Assembly: GCA_963573385.1 (NCBI GenBank)
Contig: CAUYLG010013673.1
Location: 1 to 64,000 of the forward strand
Direction of reading: 5' to 3'
Length of the DNA: 64,000 nt
From: Cacajao melanocephalus
Taxonomy: Eukaryota > Chordata > Mammalia > Primates > Pitheciidae
In this document: positions 29,991-40,935 of the stretch, in pieces
Layout: each line of letters opens with the position of its first letter
Numbering within the stretch: position 1 is the stretch's first letter
Position numbers and translations under genes: made by a program
Notes under the pieces: model-generated
Database searches by the model: none
Told to the model about the DNA's origin: nothing
Seen by the model: only the letters and a program-made list of their open reading frames with translations

Positions 29991-30473
29991 CCAAAGCCTG
30001 GCCTTTGGGGGACGGGAGGCAGGTAGTCTAGTGGGTAGGAAGGTTGTGACTTTCTTTTTGCCCCGCGGTCTCCTTCCTATTTAAAGCAGCACCGCCTGTC
30101 GTAACAGCTTCGTGCCAATATTTGCAGGCAGGAAGATTTTCTGACATTGTAAGGGGGTTGGGGTTGTTGGAAGCAGATGGGAGGCCCTTTCCCAAGGCCA
30201 TCGGCAGAGCAGAAATTGGTTACACCCACACTCGGGAGGAATCCCTAGCCCCCACTCTCACGGTCAGCGCCCATAAGGTATCTGCGTTTACATTTTAAAA
30301 GCAAAGGGGAATTTTGTGTATCTCTGAATTATCTGGCAGCGCCTGTTCTTACACAATTACATCTCCGCTAAAGCCCCTGTTGTCACTCCCTAAAGAGGAG
30401 GTCATGTTTTCAGTTCTTGAGAGATCTGGAATAACGGTATCAGAGTATGTCGACACCTGGAGGACCCCTCCTT

Positions 30474-30489
30474 CCCCCCCCTCCCCCCC
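30474..30489. repeat. C-rich homopolymer pair (C8-T-C7)
   Basis: Two long C runs separated by one T, followed by GCC. Likely length-variable and a candidate for i-motif or G-quadruplex formation. Confidence 0.85.
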
Positions 30490-31344
30490 GCCAAGGTCTT
30501 TCACCCTAAGGAGGTAGAGGAGTTGGGGGTAGGGGGGTGGCAATTTGCAGTGAGGCACGGGCAGGTAGCAACAACTCTGCTTGATCTCCAGAGGCAAAAC
30601 CAAACTAAAAATAGTTCCAACCATTATATTTTAACTAAATCTGCATTCTGTGAAAGTCTGTTTTTTCTTAGCGAAATGCCCTTTGTTGTACATTATGCGT
30701 CACTTTCGTAGGCAGCCCTGAATACCTGGCCACTTGTTAAAATGCCTCTGTGCTTGCTTTTCCGTGTGGGTCTTTTCCGTGCGCATTTGTATCTCTAATA
30801 AGCAGCATTGTTTATTATCCTTGGGTCGGGGCCCCTGAGACTGAACCGAAATAATACAGAAGCGCCAAGGCTGAGCACTGGAAAATACTCCGGGTTTCCC
30901 AGGCCCAGGAGGGTCCCTGGGGCCGCCAAACGACCCGCTTGGGGAGAGCCCACCCGTGCGTGCAAGCCTGGTAAAGGGCAAGTTTGCACGAGTTTTTCCA
31001 GGCAGGGAGAGGTCCTGGGCAAGCCAAAGCTCAGATGAGTGGGCATAGGAAAGGGGCACACAGGGAAGGGAAATGCCACTGAGGACCGGGAATAGGAGTG
31101 TGACTTAAGGGCCGAACAGGCTAATGTTGCCAGGATGATTTTTTTTAAGGGGTGGGGACTGCCGCGCGGGAAGCGTTCTGAGCCGTCTTTCAGCTCGAAG
31201 TCTCAACCCTCATCCCTATGCAAGAAATTCTCACTAATAAATTCTTTTTCCCGTGTAGCCTATCAGTCCTCGCTGTTCAAACGAGTATCCTAAAGAAGAT
31301 GAAGCTTACTTCCCTCCTTCTCCGTAGTTACCTTAATATTTGCC

Positions 31345-31360
31345 CACATTTCGTTTTCAG
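31345..31360 (+). other. Candidate 3' splice-site sequence
   Basis: 'CCACATTTCGTTTTCAG' followed by CC has a pyrimidine tract and CAG acceptor with no intervening AG. It lies inside the CpG-rich domain. No matched downstream donor was obvious, so it may be fortuitous. Confidence 0.25.
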
Positions 31361-31379
31361 CCGGGTGCTTTGTGGCTGT

Positions 31380-31390
31380 GGGGGGGGGGG
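31380..31390. repeat. G11 homopolymer
   Basis: Eleven consecutive Gs, a likely polymorphic mononucleotide run within a CpG-rich core. Confidence 0.9.
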
Positions 31391-34269
31391 TGTAAGCGCA
31401 TGCCCCAAGAAATAAAGCGCCGCTGTTCACAGCCACAGAGCAAGTCTTTCCGTCCCTTTGGATCCCAAGCGGGCCCCGCTTTGGGGCTCTCCAAAATTTC
31501 GCTGCTCCCAAAACGGAGTAGGGTTCGCTATCAAAAACCAGAAACCCGCATGGGAAACAAAACGCGGAGTGCCTTGGCGTCTCCGGGAAAATTTTCCGGT
31601 TGAGCCCAGTCTACGCCTTCACACCCACTAAACGGAATGTCGGGCGGGCTCCGTTGCAGAGTTTGCCCAAAAAAAGGGTGTTAAATACATGCCAGGTTCA
31701 GGCTGTGCGCTTCTCAAATGAGACTTCCAGCCCCGGGGCCCTGCCTGAACTGCCCTTCCCACAGGTTCGTTTTCGAGACCAAACCCCCACCCTCCTAGCT
31801 CCCAAAAATTCTCCCAACAGGCTACAAAGACTGCTCAAATTGTCCTCGCTAGCTTCGCTCCTTCATTCAGTTAGATTGTTTAAAAATACAGAGATCTGTT
31901 TGCTCGCAAGAGCAGAGTGATTTCCCTCAAGCGACTCGCGCGAGAGCTTTAGGCAGCCCCTGGGTTGCAGCGAGTCCAAGCGTCGGTGGAGTTTTCCGAA
32001 TTTCAAGAAGTAGTAAAGTGAATTTCGGTGCAAGGAAAAGTGACGGGTGTTGGAGCGCAAGGTGGGGGCGGGAGCCCAGGAAGCCGCCAGGAGGCTTTTT
32101 GTTTTTTAATGTTAGACACGCATGAAGGCGCAAGCTTCGTGGTTTCCGAACTTAGAGAGTCGTGCCGAGTTTGGGCCCATCCCTGCAGCCAGGGGCCCAG
32201 CGCAGAGCCCGTGAGGCTGTTTCCAGTTCTCAAAGAGCGAGCAGAGGCCCGGGAGCAGCTCTCTGGGCTCTGCCACACGCAGCTGACTTTGTCCGTTCCT
32301 CCCTGCTCTTCTGCCCTCTCCCTTCTCGCGCCACCCCCAGAGCCATCCCACAGCTGCCAGTATTGCGCAGGGGAAGAAGGGCTCTAGGCGGCAGAATCCC
32401 CCAACAGGTAGTTTCATCCGTAGGCTGGCCTGGCTTGGCGTAAATATCAAAGGCTGGGCCGCCTGTGCCGTGCTAAACTGGAGCCGAGGCAGTGACACCT
32501 AAAGAGTCGTGGAACGAAAGCCGCGTTCTGGGAGTCACTTTAAATAACCTTGTTTTCTCTCAACTCTCCAACTTCTCCCGAAATAGCGTGAGCCCTGCCG
32601 TTTGGAACGGCGCTCAGCAAGCCTAAATAAGCTGCTTCAGGCTGTAAACTCACAGCCAATTTGGGGTCTTTTTTTTTTTCACCCCCGGTAGTTACTACAG
32701 AACCCAACTCGGCTTTAGAGCCGTAGGTATTTATTTGGGAATTGGAAAATTCCCCTCAAAGCAAAAGAGGAAAAGAGTGCGCTGCACTTGGATGATATAA
32801 TTGAATTATGCCTTCCCTTGGCGCGTAGTAAGGAAAAGCGGGATGCCAGTAGGTGTGTAGAATGGGCCGCGGCGGCCTCGCGCCCCAGCGGGTGCACCAC
32901 GTTTCCTTCCCAGGGTGCAGGGAGAAGTTGGGTTGAGCCACTTCGTTCCGCCCCCTGCATAAATGCCCAGGTTAGGGCATCGCAAAAACCTAGTCCTGTC
33001 TGCTCTATCGGGTCGCTCGCTGGAACGTCCCCGCCAGGGGCCGCGGACGCACGTGGTGCGCGGAGAAACCGCGTGCGACGCGAAACTACTACTCGCGTCG
33101 CTTCAAAGCTCCCTGGCGCGCGTTGGCCCTTGCTGGGCTGGGGGGATACTGGGCCCCTCGGCAGGCAGACCTAATCCCGCCTTGGCAGACAAGACTTTCT
33201 TGCTACTGCTCTGAGCCGTCACTGGGTAGTGCTTACCGCACGGACAAAATCCACCGAACTCCTGGCCCTGCCTTGTCTGTTCCCTAAAGAAATGTCTTTT
33301 ACACTCCACACAGTCACACGACCCCCCAAGGACTCTGGGGCCGTGGGCAGACCTGCCGGAAGAGATTTGGATCTCTAACCGCCTGGGAACCTGGCCACCC
33401 TCTTCCTTTCCCCTCTCCCAATCGCACCCAGCTCGCCCCCTCCACACCCACCCCAGCACTGTTAGCTTGCCCTGCGCCTCTGCCACTAACAGCGCTACCT
33501 AAACTTTCCAAAGTAAAGTTTTCTCGCGTGTTGCCAGCTCAAGTTCGCCCCAGCTGGCGCTGGCAGGAGGAGAAAAGGAGTCCCTCTTCCCCTCCACCTA
33601 TCCTCCTCTCCCTCCCGTCCTCTCCCTCCCCTAGGAGTCCAAACCTTGAGGGTGGGAGCGCGCGGCGGTGGAGCCCCCGAAGGCACTGACTGTGCAGGGG
33701 ACGGAGTTCGTTTCTCATCCCCCACTCTCTGTGCCTTGGTCGTTCCCGCCCCCTCCTCCCCCACCTCGCTTTCGGCGGGGAACTGCGGGCTTGTAGTTTA
33801 CTTTTGTTCAAATGTATTTCTCTTTTTTAAGATTTTTTTTAAAAGATCCCACCCTTTCTGAGCCTCACGCGTCTTCTGCCTTCCAGCTCCCGGCGTGGGG
33901 CTCAGGAGACGCACCCTTCGCGCCGGGCGGGTTGTCTCCCGAGTGGGGGCCAGGGGCTCCCTGGCCGCGATTTCTCTGGCCTGGTTTCGTCTCCCTTGCA
34001 GACTTAGGTCGTTTCGAGGCTAATTCGTGCAGGAGCTCGGCCTTCCGTGCCTCTTACCCCAACCTCACCCGCAGCTGTCGACGGGTTTAGGGGGATGTTT
34101 GAGAGACAGCAGTAGATGGGAGACCCTGTTCTGACACCTTCTTGAGTTGTTTACACATACAGGTAATTAGAGACAGAAAAGGTCCCTCCCTCAAGGTTCT
34201 ATAACTTCTTGCGCACGGCCAGGTGACCATCATAGAAAGCGCCCCAGCTGGTTAATTTGTGGCCTATTA

Positions 34270-34287
34270 TGTTTTTATTTTGTCTAG
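34270..34287 (+). other. Candidate 3' splice-site sequence
   Basis: 'TTTTTATTTTGTCTAG' followed by GATTAAC has a near-continuous pyrimidine tract and TAG/G acceptor, with adenine-containing branch-like sequence (CTATTAT) just upstream. It lies between two CpG cores. Splice use is unproven. Confidence 0.3.
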
Positions 34288-34810
34288 GATTAACAAGATT
34301 TGAGATTTTGTAGCCAAATTTACTACCCCGGGGCTTCAACTTTCAAACCAGCAAGCTAACGGGAACGTTTCGGTGAAACTGGATCTTCTGTGCTGCTGGG
34401 ACGCGTGCGGGGAATAGAAACGAAATCCGTCGCCGACGGTGTGGCGCGGACTGCTGGGCCTGGGGACGCTGGGCGGGCTTTTCTGAATCCCATCGGGATG
34501 GGTTTGAAATCGGACTTGGCCCCGCCAGGGTCGTGGTCTGCACTTAGCCTAGATTATTCCACGTGGCTAGTGAGCTCCTATGGCAGGTCGCAGACGACAC
34601 CAGTCCTGAGCGACGTTCCCAGGGGCAAGAGGTTTCAGGAGCACCTTTGCCTTTAGCTCAAGGTTAGCGGGGTGTCGGTTACCTCGCGTGACTGCGGATA
34701 TGAAATCTCCACCCAAAGCAAAGATGGCTACAAATCCTCTCCCCTCAGCTTGAACATCGGGAGACTTATTCCGGCCCCCACCACAAGTCTCTTTCCAGTG
34801 CTGGGGCGAA

Positions 34811-34847
34811 CACGTGCCCCACGTGCCCCACGTGCCCCAGGTGCCCC
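34811..34847. promoter_or_regulatory. Ladder of three CACGTG E-boxes (9-bp tandem repeat)
   Basis: Four tandem 9-mers, ACGTGCCCC at 34812-34820, 34821-34829 and 34830-34838 and AGGTGCCCC at 34839-34847, create CACGTG palindromes at 34811-34816, 34820-34825 and 34829-34834 plus a CAGGTG at 34838-34843. CACGTG is the class B E-box bound by MYC/MAX, USF and related bHLH factors; CAGGTG is the type read by SNAI/ZEB and class A bHLH factors. It sits in a CpG-island core. Confidence 0.65.
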
Positions 34848-36191
34848 ACGCGCTCGCGGCGCACCCTCCTTCCCGAGGCTCACGCGCAGGCCCCGCTCCG
34901 ACTGTGCACGCCGGGGACCAGGGTCGCGCCTCCTCACCCCACAGGCGAGGCCTCCCACCCGCTAGGCTGGTCCGTGCACCACTTGGCCCACGTTGCCACC
35001 ATGGTGGTGTCAGAGAAAGCCCTGCAGAGGGTCAACTCGAAAGGATGGAAGTTTCTAGGCTCCTCCAAATAGCACCCAAGGAGAAGAAAAACCCTACCGC
35101 GGCGTTCTAGGAACCCCTAAGTCATCTTTGAAAGACCGTTTGAAGGGGCGGGAGTGTGAGGGGGGAAATTCCGGTGAGGGGGAGGATAAAGTTATGGGTG
35201 TAAGCTGCCTCGCTAAACTCTTTACCTGCCCACCTTCATGTATGAGCAGTTGACACACTGGGCTTTTAAGTCCCAAATCTCACAGAGACGGGCCAAAGGA
35301 GAAGCACCCCCAAACCTGCAGAGCCAGCTGCCGCCCGCTCTCTTGGAAAGTGGCAGCCGCACTTCGGAGGGCAGAAGCGCGGCTCTGATTTGCGTTTGCT
35401 TTGAATATAAAGGATCCCGGTCACAAAGAAGCCCCCCACTTCCCTTTCTCTGCTCCACTCTTCTGTACCCTTCGCGTAGCCTCAGGCCCTTTGATTGCAT
35501 TTATTTATTTTTAAGCTCGGGCACTCTAGATTTCACTGGGAAATTTTAATGCAAGAATGGAGAAAGATGGGATTAAGAAAAAGAGCTGGCTGTGTTCTAG
35601 GGCAAGGCTAGAAAGGAATTGAAAATGGAGGGTAGATGGATTTGGGGGTGTTTTAGAATTTCATTTCCCACAGAAATTACCTCCTTTGCACCAGAACCTA
35701 TTTAAATTATTGAGACAGAAGGAAGCCGGGAGTCTCCCTGGGAACAAAAAAGTCAAAGGCTTTGGAGATATCCTTTTCTCCTACCTCTACTCAAATAAAT
35801 AAAAAGCAGCTCTCCTTTCAGTTTAGTGACTGTACCCTTCAACATGCTCACCTCTGCTGCGAGAATGTGTTAAAGGCCAGTTCCCCCAGGGAGACCAAGC
35901 TCAGGAGAGTGACCCAAGACAGGCTCCCAGAACCCCTAGAGCTGGGCTTTTTATTCTCTAGGACAGAGCCTGGGAAGGGCCAAAGGCGAAGCTGCAGTGC
36001 CTAGGCTGTAGGGGTGTGGGAAGAGTGCCCCAACTACCCGCTTCCTTCAAAGCCCCTCTTCTGTTGGTTATTTAAAGCCTCAAGTTTGTATTTCTAATCT
36101 TGATGGCTATGTTGTTCCTTTTTTGAAAGTAGCAATGTAGGTTGGTAGTTCTTTTAGTATGTATGTCCTTCATTTGCTTTTGTTTGTAGGA

Positions 36192-36232
36192 TTTTTTTTC
36201 TCCTTTTTGTCTTTCCTTTCTTCACCCTGCAG
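36192..36232 (+). other. Strong candidate 3' splice-site sequence
   Basis: A 38-base pyrimidine-dominated tract (TTTTTTTTCTCCTTTTTGTC onwards) ends in CCCTGCAG followed by TCTTGGCAACC. No AG interrupts the tract. This is close to an ideal vertebrate acceptor on the plus strand, downstream of the CpG-rich domain. I could not pair it with a clear GTAAGT-type donor within the next 300 bases. Confidence 0.4.
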
Positions 36233-36652
36233 TCTTGGCAACCCTGGAGGAGGAGGTTCAGTAGGGAGGATGAAATTGACCCGTTTATTCTTGTTAATCA
36301 TGCACAAAACAGTATAAACACTGACTCTCAATTATTAATAGGATCTTTCTATTAAAAAAAAAAAACAGTCATTTAGGTAGAACTGGTTAGGACTGAGAAA
36401 TCGATAATACTGGTGAACTAGCTAATTCTGTCCCTTTAAGAAAAATCCATAAAGCTCTTCCATCAGCCCAGTGTCTGGGAAAGAAGCAAACTAACTGCTT
36501 GGAACAAAAGAGACAAAGAGGCCAAACAACAAAACAAACAAACAACTCCCTCTACCCCCCCACCCCCCTAGACAACAATAGACTAGACACAGCAAGTGCA
36601 GTTACTGCCTGGCCCAGCGGCTCCTGTCGACCTGCCAAGTCTCCCGCATTTG

Positions 36653-36885
36653 GCTGGAGACTTTCTCTCTCACCCCACTCTCGCTCCCCCATCGCCCCCC
36701 TCTCTCAGCCCTTTCTGTCTTTCTCTCTGTGTGACTCTCTCTGTGTGTGCCTCTCTTGGGGTCTGGCTATGGATGTGTGTGTCTGTCTCCGTTGTTTTTG
36801 CTTTCACTTGATGTCGCTCTCTGTCTCAGGCACCTTAGTGTTCGTTCTCCTCTCTCTCTTTCTCTCTCCCTCTCTTTAAAGGTCC
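36653..36885. repeat. CT-rich low-complexity tract with TCTCTGTG repeats
   Basis: Runs of CTCTCT, TCTGTGTG and CTTTCTCTC on the plus strand. Simple-sequence DNA; the 126-aa frame through it is a low-complexity artefact. Confidence 0.75.
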
Positions 36886-38239
36886 TCAGCATATTAGCAT
36901 ACTCTGGCATTTATTTACGTATTTGCTAGGCCATTTCTGTAGCATCTCCTAACTGCCTCCTCAAAACTTCTGTTTCTTCCAGTTGTCACGGTGGCCTATT
37001 TTGTATTTTGTTTGCAGCACTCTTTGCCAGGAGGATGCTGAAGTCCATTTGCACTTCAGTTTTTAACCATTCTTCATGTTCAGTTCTTTGCTCTCTTTCT
37101 ATAAGGTTTCTGGCACACTTACTCCCCACCCCCCTTGTCCCCAAGCAGCCCTTTCTCTGCTTCTTGGCACTGCTTGGGACTCTCATGCATGCCTGCCCTC
37201 TTTCTCTTACTCCCTCTCCCTTGAGGCCAGCCCCCTCTTCTCTGTCTCCCAATCCAGCCTTTTTCTCCCTCTTCCCTTCTCCACCAAACTTTAATAAAAT
37301 ACTGCAAACATTTTTGCCTGGGGATGGCTTTTCTTTATAAAGTGAACCTAAACCTTTGTAAAGTGGGAAGGGAGGAAGGGAGAGAGTGGAGACTGCAGCC
37401 AGCAGAGGCTGTAGCATGGAACCAGCATCCCTGCCAGCCAACAGCCAACATCCCTTTCACACTTTTTTTAAAAAAAATAAACCCTTTGTGATAGCATCTC
37501 CTTCTGAAGCATCTGTGTCTGCTACAGGAAAAACCTGGCCATGTCTCTCAACTGGGCAGCAGGGGTGAGGCTGAGTGTCCAATAGGGAGAGCAGCTGCAA
37601 CTTCAGCCACAGCATTCTCACCCCAGCCCATTTCCACCTCTTCTTAGAGAAAATCGAGAAAGCAGGGGGTTCTCTGGCAAGGGGGAGAGGTCTTCGATTC
37701 CTCCTCAAGAGAAGTATAGCATGGCTACTTGAAAAGAAACTCCTGCAAGGATGGTTGACTTACAGTGAAAGGGGAAATTTCAACTGTCAGAAGATTGTGG
37801 GAAAAACAGGACTAAACTGTTTATCTAAAGCAGATCTGAGAATTCCCACAGTCAGGTGGTGCAGGGTTGGCAAAATGGTGGCATCCCCTCGCCACCCGCC
37901 CCCCCACCATGCTCACTAGGCAACAGAAACAGGACAAACTATTTCGTTGGCCTCACCCCCTTTTCTTTTCCTCCTTTTTTTAATAATGTACAGACAAAAA
38001 CATATGAAAACAACATAAGGGGCAACTCTGAAGGGAGAAAACTCATTTAGTCTGAGAAGAGTATGAAAAACAGAAATAGGAAATGTACCCTCATTGTTTG
38101 GTTGCTTGGTGATAAGGGCAGTATGAAGAAGCATTGATGTTATAAAACACACATATGCACATGCATATACACATGTGTATATGTATGCATATTTAGTTGG
38201 TAGTGACAACTTGTCAAGAGAAGAAGGGAGGAGTTTTAA

Positions 38240-38398
38240 AATCAGAGACACATGGTTTGAATATAATTGGCCACTTATTAGCTAGGTGACTATGGGTAGC
38301 CCATTATACCTTCCTCACAGTGGGGTTCTAAAGACTAAGTGGCATTGCATATATGAAAAAGCCAAAAGCAATGCCTGGCACGCAGCCCGTGTTCAATA
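38240..38398 (+). repeat. MIR SINE (sense)
   Basis: 'GGCCACTTATTAGCTAGGTG' and 'AATGCCTGGCACGCAGCCCG' ending 'GTTCAATAAATGAGCC' follow the MIR sense order. Confidence 0.7.
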
Positions 38399-38399
38399 A

Positions 38400-38520
38400 A
38401 TGAGCCTCCTTCCCTCTTTTTCTTCCTTCCTCCCAACTTTTCTTTTCCCCTTCTTTTCTTTCTTCCTTCTTTCCTTCCCTCCCCTCTCCCTTCCTCCCAT
38501 CTTCCTTCCTTCCTTCTCAT
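38400..38520. repeat. Polypyrimidine tract (TTCC/TTTC)n
   Basis: About 120 bases of TTCC, TTTC and CCTT units almost without purines. It adjoins the A-rich end of the preceding MIR, and the minus-strand open frame (Arg/Lys/Glu/Gly repeats) is an artefact. Confidence 0.9.
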
Positions 38521-40403
38521 TTCACTGGCTTTTCCCCTGATCTTTCTAAAGGTGTAAGCAAAGGGAACTCATGCAAATTGCCCCAATTTTCAGCTCCTAA
38601 GGGAAACTTTTTTGCTCCTTGAGCCGCAGTATTGGAACACTGCAGACCCTACAGTAGTCTACTCCTTCTAAGCCAAATACTACCTGAAATAATTTGTTCT
38701 TGGGTGAGATTATTTGTCTACATTATTCTACCCCCTCATCTAGGTTCTTTATTTTCAAACAGTTAATAAGAGAGACCCTTATCCAATATCCAACCATTTA
38801 TGTGTTTTCACATGCCCAGAGAGCTTTTACTCTTGGGGACGTATTAAAAATTGCCCCATGGCCAAAAAGCTTAAGAAGGGAGAAACAGAAGAGAGTATGT
38901 TTCAATGAACTCTGGTCCTGACCCATAACTTTCCAATTGGGAATGCTGTTTTCTTGGTATTTTGACCTTGTCAAAATGACTGATTTTTTTTTTTTCCTCC
39001 AGAGGCCTCACTCTCTAACTAAGCAATGTTTCTCGAGTGGGGTTTGGGGCTGAGACATCAGTGCATCTGGAAGCACTCACTGATGGAGTTGCCTGTCCTG
39101 GCCCGACTGTTGCTGGGATTCCCTCTGGTTCTTTGTCTTCCTCAGAAGCAGAACCAGGTTGTAACAGCATCTGGAAAGCCTGTGAGCCATGGATGAGCCC
39201 CCAACTTCAATTGGTGGGAGAGTGAACACATAAAAAACATTCCCACCTCAGACTTCCTTTTTCCATGGGTCTTATTGTCTGTTCTACAGATACCCCATTT
39301 CCACATTTCACTGGCTTCCTGTCCTATTTTCCTGTTTTATCGGAGCCTTGGCAACCAGTGAGCGGTACTGACACTGGAGCCTGTGCTGGGAGGTGACCAG
39401 TCCCTCACAGTCCATTCCCAGCATTTCTGATCCTTCTCTTTGCTTGTCTTGCTACTTCCTGGTTTTCACTGAGGGCCTCTGCTATGAATGATACAGATGT
39501 GGAAACCTGTTTCATCTTTCTCCCTCCTTAGGTATTCTAGTTTCCATGTGGCACCTTTCTGTAAACCACAAAGAGCTGTCCATTCTTCCTGGAAGCACCT
39601 GTTTTTATTGCAGATTTCAACTCCCATGCACTAGGCACCAGTGGGCACTCCACAACCTGTACAACCAAGCATGGGAATTCTAAATTCCCCAGTTCTGACA
39701 GCTGTGAGTGCTGGTGGGCCCTTAGTCATTTAGGGATGTTTCCCTCAAATGGAAAAGGCCACAATGTGTGATGCCAGAAGACTAGCAGATTCTGAAGTCT
39801 TCCAAAGCCTTGTCTTGCATTCATCTTGGGCTCTTGTCCAGGAAGAAGCTTGAGACTGTGTTTCTTTATTTTGTCTTTGACCTACATTCCCCATCTACTA
39901 AGGTTTCATTGCCATACCATGGCAGGAAGGTATTTGTTACTGCAATGGGTACAATGAGTATTAATGTATAAATAAGAACCACCGCCGCCACGGCCACTGC
40001 CCTCCGCACCCCGCCACCCCCAATGCTGGTCAGTCCTCTGTTCTTTCCATGACTTTACTTCTAATAGGCTAGTTTTTATACTAAGCCAGTAACTCATTTC
40101 CAGACCACCTGAGAGGTAGCACGACTCTTAAGTTGGCATAACTGCCTACAGAACGAAAGTTAAATTTGGAAAAAATGCCAGGCATAAATACCACCACCAG
40201 ATTAGTAGATTCTAAACCACATCATTCTGAGCTGGCAATGTAATTCACATCCTGCACAAGGAAAAGATTTGAAGAGCAGTCTGTTTCCTGTTCGAGAGAA
40301 AAGTTTGCTCCACTTACTAAGTTACGGCCATTCTGTATGGACCCCTTCTGTAGAACAAGAAACCTCTCAATTTAGGAGTCTTTGGAAAAACATTTTATCC
40401 TCT
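38521..40403. other. Unique stretch of ~1.9 kb with an acceptor-like sequence
   Basis: No interspersed repeat recognised. At 38982-39002 a T-run followed by CCTCCAG is a good plus-strand 3' splice-site sequence. CCT|GTGAGC at 39181/39182 could serve as a donor, which would delimit a 179-base candidate exon (39003-39181). A GCC-rich patch (CCGCCGCCACGGCC) lies at 39981-39994. No protein family recognised. Confidence 0.35.
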
Positions 40404-40588
40404 GAGGTGGCTCCTAACCCTGGCTGCGCGTTAGAATCATCTGGGGAGTTTTAAAAAGTTACCAGTGCCTGGGCCTCTCCTCAATCCAATTAAATTAGAA
40501 TTGCTAGGAGTGTGGGGTGGGCATCGGTATTCTTTTTTACAAGTTCCCCTGGGTGATTCAAATGTTTAGCTAGGGTTGAGAACTCTAA
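40404..40588. mobile_element. MER5A-like hAT-Charlie MITE
   Basis: 'CTCCTAACCCTGGCTGCGCG', 'TTAGAATCATCTGGGGAGTT', 'CATCGGTATTCTTTTTTACA', 'CCTGGGTGATTCAAATG' and the closing 'AGGGTTGAGAACTCTA' follow MER5A end to end. The two ends are inverted-repeat related (CTAACCCTGG and its counterpart near TAGGGTTGAG). Confidence 0.85.
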
Positions 40589-40804
40589 TTTATAGTTCAA
40601 GAGAATAGTGCATCTTGGTGAAAAACCCCCATTCTTTTACTAAGTATGCAATGAACTCCGATTATGGGAGGCAGTTTGCTGAAGACAAAAAGATGGAGTC
40701 AGTAGGCCCTGGGCTCTTAAGTTAAAATTTAGTAGGCAAATGCTAATGTGCAGATGTCAGAACAGAACCTCTAGGAGCAATATTGACTGCCTCTAAATTC
40801 TTAC

Positions 40805-40935
40805 AAACAGCGTAGGACTGAAAGTTAGAGCCCCAGGTTCCAATTCAGGTTCTGTCACTAACTAGAAAGGTGAGCTTTGGACAACTCACTTGACCTCTTT
40901 GGGCCTCAGTCTGGTCATCTGTATAAAAAAGTGGC
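40805..40935 (+). repeat. MIR SINE (sense)
   Basis: 'CCAATTCAGGTTCTGTCACT', 'GACAACTCACTTGACCTCTT', 'TGGGCCTCAGTCTGGTCATC' match the MIR core in order. Confidence 0.75.

Larger units (their letters stand above)
29991..35560. promoter_or_regulatory. Broad CpG-rich domain with several CpG-island cores
   Basis: GC and CpG content rise from about 30.0 kb and fall after 35.5 kb. The densest cores by eye are 31370-31650, 32820-33180 (roughly 35 CpGs), 33640-34100 and 34390-34990. There is no transposon in the block. Many short frames on both strands are those expected in GC-rich DNA and none matches a protein I know. In vertebrate genomes such multi-core islands mark promoters or Polycomb-regulated hubs of developmental genes; that assignment is inference. 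Possible basal elements include TATTTAAAG at 30079-30087 and CCCATAAGG at 30270-30278. Confidence 0.7.
35561..38239. other. Transposon-free unique stretch, second part
   Basis: No interspersed repeat recognised. Holds a pyrimidine-rich tract (36653-36885) and the acceptor-like sequence at 36.23 kb. The 151-aa minus frame at 36986-37441 and the 110-aa plus frame overlapping it are antisense to one another, with low-complexity composition; neither is convincing. Confidence 0.45.

Noticed and set aside
30077..30090. TATTTAAAG as a TATA box
   Set aside because: AT-rich strings of this kind are common, and no initiator or exon could be tied to it, so it is mentioned only within the CpG-rich domain.
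32404..32424. Resemblance of AGGTAGTTTCAT to the start of miR-196
   Set aside because: The match stops after 12 bases and I saw no hairpin around it.
36986..37441. 151-codon minus frame opposite a 110-codon plus frame
   Set aside because: Mutually antisense, low-complexity (Lys/Gly/Glu against Ser/Pro/Leu), no domain, no matching splice sites.
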